A DNA stretch of 19,297 nucleotides from Youngiibacter multivorans (lineage in GTDB: Bacteria; Bacillota; Clostridia; Clostridiales; Clostridiaceae): assembly GCF_017873395.1 (NCBI RefSeq), contig NZ_JAGGKC010000041.1:1-19297 (forward strand). Direction: 5' to 3'. Shown piece after piece: positions 13,729 to 19,297 of this stretch. A program made the position numbers and the translations under genes. The notes beneath the pieces are model-generated. The model did not search any database. It saw only the letters and a program-made list of their open reading frames with translations, and was not told the DNA's origin. Each line of letters starts with the position of its first letter. Position 1 is the stretch's first letter.

Positions 13729-16700
13729 GTGAACAGAGGCCTCAAAAAACTGCTATCGCTATTCGTTTCTTTCATGATGTTGTTCTCGCTTTTCACCACT
13801 AAATCTGCGCTTGCAAACACTGGCTACACGCTTGAGGGTTGGCATAAGGCAAACAGCCTTTGGACTACTGGAGCGATTAAGGGATATACGGAGCTTGACT
13901 GGGTTGATTTGAAATTTGGTGTCAACAGTTACGATGGTGATCCACTTGAATTTACTGTTGAACTGGATTACAACAATGGCGGGATAATAGGATATGAGCA
14001 TGCGGGATATTTTGTACTATATGAGGGTTTGGGAGATTTCACACCTGGTAGTGAGCCTGCTCAAATAGTGGGAGGATACCATATCACAGCACCTGTTGTG
14101 GTTGGCGACATACTGACATTCACACTCGTAATCGATGATCCTGCAAAGTTTATTCTAATTGAAGACTTTACTCTGAAATTCAAGGCCCAGCTATCAGATA
14201 ACGCTGCAGAGTGGCCTGGAGCAAGCCTTCAGTACAGATTACTCGGTGCTGACAAGACTGTGTCGATGATGAGAAATGACATCATATACTTGGGAGACCT
14301 TACAATCAATAAGGTGCTTCTGGATGCCAATGGTGCGGTACTGAACGAGGCAAGGAGCTTCGATATAGTAATCACCAGCAACAATGGAACACCTACAATG
14401 TACAGGACGATTACCAGCGGATCCTCGATAGTAATCGAGAACCTGCAGCCTGGTACATATACAGTTACAGAGCCTGGATACGGGACTCTATATGAGACAA
14501 CAATAACCAATGGTGGGGTTGTCGTATTTACTGGAGAATTCCCGGATGCATCTCTGACAATAACCAATAAGATCAAGGTTTCGGTTATTGATGTAACAGC
14601 AAACAAGATCTGGGTAGGAGGACCTACACCAAGACCTACAGTCCAATTCCAGCTTTACAGGAGAATATCCGGTGGTGCTGATATGGCTGTCGGTGATGTG
14701 AAGAATCTTCCGGATGGAACCTTACAGGTTACCTGGCCAGGACTTCCTAGTACTGATCCACAGGGGAATCTGTACATTTACACTGTAAAAGAGATCGGAA
14801 CACCAACCAACTATTCAAAGAGTGAGGTTGGACTTACCGTAACAAATACATACGTACCACCTAAGGAGAATATAACAGCAAACAAGATCTGGGTAGGAGG
14901 ACCTACTCCAAGACCGACGATAGCCTTCCAGCTTTATAGAAGTGTTCTCGGTGGAGCAGCGGTTGCTGTTGGAGATCCGAAGAATCTCGTTAATGGAGTT
15001 ATCGAGGTAACATGGAACGACATGCCGACAACTGACATGAACGGCAATCCATATACCTATACGGTTCAGGAAGTCGGAACACCGACGAATTACACCAAGT
15101 CGGAAAATGGACTGACAGTCACCAATACCTACGTTCCTCCTAGGGATAATATTACAGCTACAAAGATTTGGGTAGGCGGGCCTAGCCCGAGACCTACCAT
15201 AACCTTCCAGCTATACAGAAGTGTGCTTGGAGGAGCTGCAGCCCCAATCGGAGATCCGAAGGATCTTGTCAATGGAGTATTGCAGGTAACCTGGAACGAC
15301 ATGCCTCTGGCTGATGGGAATGGGAATCCATATACCTATACAGTAAGGGAAGTCGGAACACCGACAAACTACACAAAGAATGAGAGCGGACTGACAGTTA
15401 CCAATACCTACGTACCACCTAAGACTGATATATCAGCCAACAAGATATGGGTGGGCGGACCAACTCCAAGACCAACAGTAACCTTCCAGCTCTATAGAAG
15501 CGTTCTGGGAGGAGCAGCGGTTCCTGTCGGAGATCCTAAGGATCTTGTGAACGGAGTGCTGCAGGTTACTTGGATGCAGATGCCTACGACAGATACTGAT
15601 GGAAATCCGTATACCTACACGGTGCAGGAGGTTGGGACACCAGCTAACTATTCCAAGAGTGAAAACGGACTGACAGTAACAAATACCTATATTCCACCTA
15701 AACGTGACATAACAGCTACAAAGGTATGGGTAGGCGGACCTAGTCCAAGACCTACGATAACCTTCCAGCTATATAGAAGCGTGCTGGGCGGAGCAGCAGT
15801 TCCTGTTGAAGCTCCTAAGGATCTTATAAATGGAACTCTGCAGGTAACCTGGAACCAGCTGCCGCTTACCGATGGTGACGGAAATGAGTACACCTACAGT
15901 GTAAGGGAAGTTGGAACGCCAACGAACTATACGAAGGATGAGAGCGGACTTACCGTAACGAATACATATGTGCCTCCAAAGGCAGATATCACAGCAACTA
16001 AGATATGGGTCGGCGGAGCAGCTCCAAGACCTACTGTAACATTCCAGCTATACAGAAGCGTGCTCGGAGGAGCAGCGATTCCTGTAGAGAGTCCTAAGGA
16101 CCTTGAGAATGGAGTGCTGCAGGTAACCTGGATGCAGTTGCCTACAACAGACAATGATGGGAATCCATATACCTATACGGTAATGGAAGTAGGAACTCCA
16201 CTAAACTACACAAAGGATGAATCGGGGCTGACTGTAACTAATACCTATCATTCACCACTCATTGATGTGACTGGAACGAAGATCTGGGTCGGCGGACCTA
16301 GTCCGAGACCTGATATAGAGCTTCAGCTTTATAGAAGGATCCTGGGTGGAGCAGATGCTCCGGTAGGAAGTCCTGTAACAATCAAGGACGGAACATTAAG
16401 TTACAAGTGGGAGGATGTAGAGGAGTTCAACAGCGATGGAATAGCATACATCTATACCATCAAGGAAGTCGGAACACCACTCAACTACACCAAACTTGAA
16501 AATGGACTTACCGTAACCAACACATACCATTCACCGCTCATAGATGTGACGGGAACCAAGATATGGGTAGGCGGACCTAGCCCGAGACCTGATATACAGC
16601 TACAGCTGTTCAGGAAGATAATGGCAGGGCCTGAGATGCCTGTTGGAGATCCTGTAACTCTTAAGGACGGAACAACCACTTACAAGTGGGAGGATGTCGA

Positions 16701-19155
16701 GGAATTCAACAATGACGGAGTGCCTTATATATACTACGTGAAGGAAATCGGGACACCGATGAACTACACGAAGGCAGAAGAAGGCATGACGGTAACTAAC
16801 AGATACAACTCACCTCTTATAGATGTAACAGGAACGAAGACCTGGGTAGGCGGACCTAGCCCGAGACCTGACATACAGCTTCAGCTGTTCAGGCAGATAG
16901 GCATAGGACCTAAGATAGCTGTTGGAGATCCTGTAACGCTAGTTAACGGAACAATCACCTACAAGTGGGAGGATGTGCCGCAGTACAATAATGATGGCGT
17001 ACCATATATCTATTCTGTTGACGAAGTTGCCGTACCTGAAAACTACAGCAAGGCGCTTGATGGTATGGAAGTAACGAACACCTACCATTCACCGCTGATC
17101 GATGTAACAGGAACTAAGATCTGGGTAGGCGGACCAAGCCCGAGACCTGACATAGAGCTTCAGCTTTACAGAAGGATTCAGGGTGGCGCGGATGCAGCCG
17201 TTGGAAGCCCGGTAACAATCGAAGACGGAACAACCACCTACAAGTGGGAGGATGTCGCAGAATTCAACAATGATGGAATTGCATACATCTACAGTATCAA
17301 GGAGGTCGGAGCACCGGCCAACTACACGAAGACTGAAGATGGAATGACTGTAACAAATACATACCACTCGCCGCTGATAGATGTAATAGGAACGAAGATC
17401 TGGGATGGCGGACCGAGCCCGAGACCTGAGATACAGCTTCAGCTGTTCAGACAGATAGGCGAAGGACCGAAGGTACCGGTAAGGACTCCTGCAACACTGC
17501 CAAGCGGAACGACAACCTACAAGTGGATAGGGGTCGATGAATTCAACAACGACGGCGTACCGTACATCTACACAGTGGATGAGGTTGCCGTACCTCTGAA
17601 TTACGTAAAGACCCTGAACGGACTGACAGTAACCAACACTTACGAATCACCGCTCACAGACGTGCTTGGAACGAAGATCTGGGTCGGAGGACCTAGTCCG
17701 AGACCTGATGTACAGCTACAGCTGTCCAGGCATATAGAAGGCGGAGAGATGGAAGAGGTTGGAGAGCCTGTAACATTAGTTAATGGAACAACCACATACC
17801 TGTGGGAAGATCTTCCGGAAACTGATGGTGATGGAGAGCCTTACATCTACACAGTAGATGAGGTAATGGTACCTGAAAACTATGAGAAGGAACTTGATGG
17901 ACTTGAAGTAACGAACACCTACGTACCTCCTGTAACAGACATAACCGGTACTAAGATCTGGATGGGCGGACCAAGCCCGAGGCCTACAATAGAGCTTCAG
18001 CTCTGGAGGGTAATACCTGAAGGAGAACCAGAAATGGTTGGAGATCCAGTAGAGCTGCCAGACGGAACCTCTGAATACATGTGGGAAGACATGCCGACAA
18101 CCGACTTCGACGGACATCCATATACCTACTCTGTTGAGGAGGTAGTAACCGGAGAGAATTACGAGAAGATTGAAGAAGGCATGGAAGTAACGAATGAATA
18201 TGTATCACCTAAGACCTATGTAACTGTAGAGAAGATCTGGGTTGGCGGACCTGAAACAAGGCCGACGATCTACATCCAGCTTTACAGGAAGATAGCAGAG
18301 GGCGATAAGGTTAAAGTTGGAGAAGCTGTGGGCCTTCCAAGCGGAACAAACGAATATACCTGGAACAATCTTGATGTTACTGACTACGACGGCAACCCAT
18401 ACATCTACAGTGTAGAGGAAGCTGATGTGGCAGGATACGTAAAGGTAATACAGGGATTCGAAATCAGCAACACTAGAATAAAGGGCACTATAGAATTCCA
18501 CAAGCATGACGATGCGCATATGCCTCTGGCAGGTGCAGTATTCGGACTATATGCAGTGACGGACACAATGTTTGCAGCACCTCTCAAGACGGCTACAAGC
18601 CTTGCTGACGGACTGGTCAGGTTCACCGATGTCGAGTACGGAGAGTACAAGATTAAGGAAATCAGCGCACCAGTTGGTTATGTGAAGAGTGAAGTTGTGA
18701 TACCGGTAGCTGTAACGATGCAGGGACAGACAGTAGTAACCACACCAGCAACCGTGGTCAATGTAAAGATCATGGGAGACATAACACTCAGAAAGGTTGA
18801 TTCTGTAACTAACGAAGTCCTTGCAGGAGCCAAGATGGTTATCAAGGACAAGGCTGGTGCCGTTGTATTCGAAGGCACCACTGGAGCGGACGGACTGCTC
18901 AAGGTAATGCTTCCATACGGAGAATACATAATATCCGAGGTTGCTGCACCTGAAGGCTATATCCTGACAACCCAGACCTACAGCATCAATGTAAACAAGA
19001 GTGGACTGACATTCGATGTAAGGATACCAAACACTGAGGAAGAAGAACTTCCACAGACAGGCGGAATCCCGAGCGAACTCCTTTACCTCATGGGCGCCAT
19101 GGCTATAATAGGCGGTGTGGTCCTTATGAAGGGCAAAAGGAGAAAGATAGGCTAA
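13729..19155 (+). CDS. giant LPXTG cell-wall adhesin with 14 CnaB repeats
   Basis: This 1808-residue surface protein starts with a signal peptide (cleavage likely after ALA at residue 29). Residues 30-189 form a beta-rich head of unknown fold. A SpaA-like domain (about 190-286) follows, then 14 CnaB-type repeats (287-1584), two more SpaA-like domains (about 1585-1682 and 1684-1768), the sorting signal LPQTG (1774-1778), a hydrophobic helix and a basic tail. Each repeat keeps the Lys before Ile-Trp near its start, the Glu in the late EV strand and the Asn of the final TNTY-like strand, the triad for intramolecular isopeptide bonds. It should be a rigid stalk linked to peptidoglycan by a sortase encoded elsewhere. 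Base composition is visibly more GC-rich than the tad genes. It could be a pilin-like shaft protein, but a single-chain stalk adhesin is more likely. Confidence 0.93.
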   Translation: MNRGLKKLLSLFVSFMMLFSLFTTKSALANTGYTLEGWHKANSLWTTGAIKGYTELDWVDLKFGVNSYDGDPLEFTVELDYNNGGIIGYEHAGYFVLYEGLGDFTPGSEPAQIVGGYHITAPVVVGDILTFTLVIDDPAKFILIEDFTLKFKAQLSDNAAEWPGASLQYRLLGADKTVSMMRNDIIYLGDLTINKVLLDANGAVLNEARSFDIVITSNNGTPTMYRTITSGSSIVIENLQPGTYTVTEPGYGTLYETTITNGGVVVFTGEFPDASLTITNKIKVSVIDVTANKIWVGGPTPRPTVQFQLYRRISGGADMAVGDVKNLPDGTLQVTWPGLPSTDPQGNLYIYTVKEIGTPTNYSKSEVGLTVTNTYVPPKENITANKIWVGGPTPRPTIAFQLYRSVLGGAAVAVGDPKNLVNGVIEVTWNDMPTTDMNGNPYTYTVQEVGTPTNYTKSENGLTVTNTYVPPRDNITATKIWVGGPSPRPTITFQLYRSVLGGAAAPIGDPKDLVNGVLQVTWNDMPLADGNGNPYTYTVREVGTPTNYTKNESGLTVTNTYVPPKTDISANKIWVGGPTPRPTVTFQLYRSVLGGAAVPVGDPKDLVNGVLQVTWMQMPTTDTDGNPYTYTVQEVGTPANYSKSENGLTVTNTYIPPKRDITATKVWVGGPSPRPTITFQLYRSVLGGAAVPVEAPKDLINGTLQVTWNQLPLTDGDGNEYTYSVREVGTPTNYTKDESGLTVTNTYVPPKADITATKIWVGGAAPRPTVTFQLYRSVLGGAAIPVESPKDLENGVLQVTWMQLPTTDNDGNPYTYTVMEVGTPLNYTKDESGLTVTNTYHSPLIDVTGTKIWVGGPSPRPDIELQLYRRILGGADAPVGSPVTIKDGTLSYKWEDVEEFNSDGIAYIYTIKEVGTPLNYTKLENGLTVTNTYHSPLIDVTGTKIWVGGPSPRPDIQLQLFRKIMAGPEMPVGDPVTLKDGTTTYKWEDVEEFNNDGVPYIYYVKEIGTPMNYTKAEEGMTVTNRYNSPLIDVTGTKTWVGGPSPRPDIQLQLFRQIGIGPKIAVGDPVTLVNGTITYKWEDVPQYNNDGVPYIYSVDEVAVPENYSKALDGMEVTNTYHSPLIDVTGTKIWVGGPSPRPDIELQLYRRIQGGADAAVGSPVTIEDGTTTYKWEDVAEFNNDGIAYIYSIKEVGAPANYTKTEDGMTVTNTYHSPLIDVIGTKIWDGGPSPRPEIQLQLFRQIGEGPKVPVRTPATLPSGTTTYKWIGVDEFNNDGVPYIYTVDEVAVPLNYVKTLNGLTVTNTYESPLTDVLGTKIWVGGPSPRPDVQLQLSRHIEGGEMEEVGEPVTLVNGTTTYLWEDLPETDGDGEPYIYTVDEVMVPENYEKELDGLEVTNTYVPPVTDITGTKIWMGGPSPRPTIELQLWRVIPEGEPEMVGDPVELPDGTSEYMWEDMPTTDFDGHPYTYSVEEVVTGENYEKIEEGMEVTNEYVSPKTYVTVEKIWVGGPETRPTIYIQLYRKIAEGDKVKVGEAVGLPSGTNEYTWNNLDVTDYDGNPYIYSVEEADVAGYVKVIQGFEISNTRIKGTIEFHKHDDAHMPLAGAVFGLYAVTDTMFAAPLKTATSLADGLVRFTDVEYGEYKIKEISAPVGYVKSEVVIPVAVTMQGQTVVTTPATVVNVKIMGDITLRKVDSVTNEVLAGAKMVIKDKAGAVVFEGTTGADGLLKVMLPYGEYIISEVAAPEGYILTTQTYSINVNKSGLTFDVRIPNTEEEELPQTGGIPSELLYLMGAMAIIGGVVLMKGKRRKIG
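14587..18480 (+). repeat. array of 14 in-frame 279-bp CnaB repeats
   Basis: Repeats begin at 14587, 14866, 15145, 15424, 15703, 15982, 16261, 16540, 16819, 17098, 17377, 17656, 17935 and 18214. All 13 steps are exactly 279 bp (93 residues); the last unit is shortened to 267 bp. A shared signature is KIWVGGP-PRP then QLYR. Units 1-6 (QVTW type, ending in TYVPP-like sequence) and units 7-12 (KWEDV type, mostly ending in TYHSP) form two subfamilies. Units 13 and 14 are divergent and more acidic. Confidence 0.95.
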
Positions 19156-19167
19156 ACAAGTGACACA

Positions 19168-19199
19168 GCTGCCCCGGAAGGATAACCTTCCGGGGCAGC
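19168..19199 (+). terminator. intrinsic terminator of the LPXTG gene
   Basis: A perfect 14-bp GC-rich stem (19168-19181 with 19186-19199) around the loop ATAA is followed by ATCTTTTTGG. It begins 13 bases after the stop codon. Confidence 0.92.
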
Positions 19200-19221
19200 A
19201 TCTTTTTGGTCACTTTAGTGC

Positions 19222-19270
19222 GTTTCAAATGGCACATTTGAAACAAATAAACCACCTGCTATGCAGGTGG
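19222..19270. other. two consecutive perfect hairpins at the window end
   Basis: The first has arms 19222-19231 and 19235-19244 (10 bp, 3-base loop). The second has arms 19252-19259 and 19263-19270 (8 bp, 3-base loop). Read on the minus strand, the second is followed by TTTATTTGTTT, so it could be the terminator of a convergent gene beyond the window. On the plus strand GGTGGAGGAAA follows, which could be a binding site for a later gene. The data do not decide. Confidence 0.45.
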
Positions 19271-19297
19271 AGGAAATAATAGCTTCAGCTTCAAGAA

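Noticed and set aside
14587..18480. CRISPR array or transposon-like tandem repeats
   Set aside because: The repeats are long, contiguous, in frame and encode CnaB domains; there are no spacers or terminal inverted repeats.
19215..19295. possible minus-strand coding tail at the right edge
   Set aside because: A 26-residue open frame ends at TAA (19215-19217), but it runs through both hairpins. Another minus-strand frame also stops just inside the hairpin, so the choice cannot be made from this window.

Overview
The window looks like a chromosomal segment of a low-GC, Gram-positive (monoderm) member of the Bacillota, most likely a clostridial relative. The reasons are AT-rich intergenic DNA, strong AGGAGG-type ribosome binding sites, GTG starts, a complete Tad (tight adherence) pilus locus without any secretin (RcpA/CpaC) or lipoprotein partner, and a sortase-type LPXTG surface protein. 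I cannot name a species. All confidently supported genes are on the + strand.

Layout. Bases 1-477 hold the possible tail of an upstream gene and an AT-rich intergenic region that ends in a consensus sigma-A promoter (361-389). Bases 478-950 encode two 55-residue Flp-type prepilins separated by a perfect 19-bp stem-loop. Bases 968-7320 encode the Tad machine in tight succession: prepilin peptidase TadV, pseudopilin TadE, the SAF-domain protein CpaB/RcpC, the ParA-like localisation ATPase TadZ/CpaE, the secretion ATPase TadA, and the two inner-membrane platform proteins TadB and TadC. Bases 7363-10222 add a large membrane-anchored von Willebrand A (VWA) protein and a small DUF192 protein one base later. 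Two TadG-like genes follow (10374-11303 and 11637-12623). Each has its own TTGACA-N17-TATATT promoter, and a strong terminator lies between them. A 1.1-kb gene-poor stretch (12624-13728) carries a terminator-like hairpin, two candidate structured RNAs and a second intrinsic terminator. The last 5.4 kb is one gene for a 1808-residue LPQTG cell-wall protein: signal peptide, novel-looking head, one SpaA-like domain, 14 CnaB-type repeats (13 consecutive repeat-to-repeat steps of exactly 279 bp), two more SpaA-like domains and the sorting signal. A strong terminator follows.

How it works together (inference from family knowledge). TadV trims the Flp prepilins and probably TadE. TadA, TadB and TadC polymerise the pilins, and TadZ places the machine. 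CpaB, the VWA protein, DUF192 and the TadG-like proteins are envelope or accessory components whose roles in Gram-positive Tad pili are poorly defined. The LPXTG stalk protein would be a second, covalently anchored adhesin. The window therefore reads as a surface-attachment island with two different adhesion strategies. No sortase, sensor or transcription factor is encoded here.
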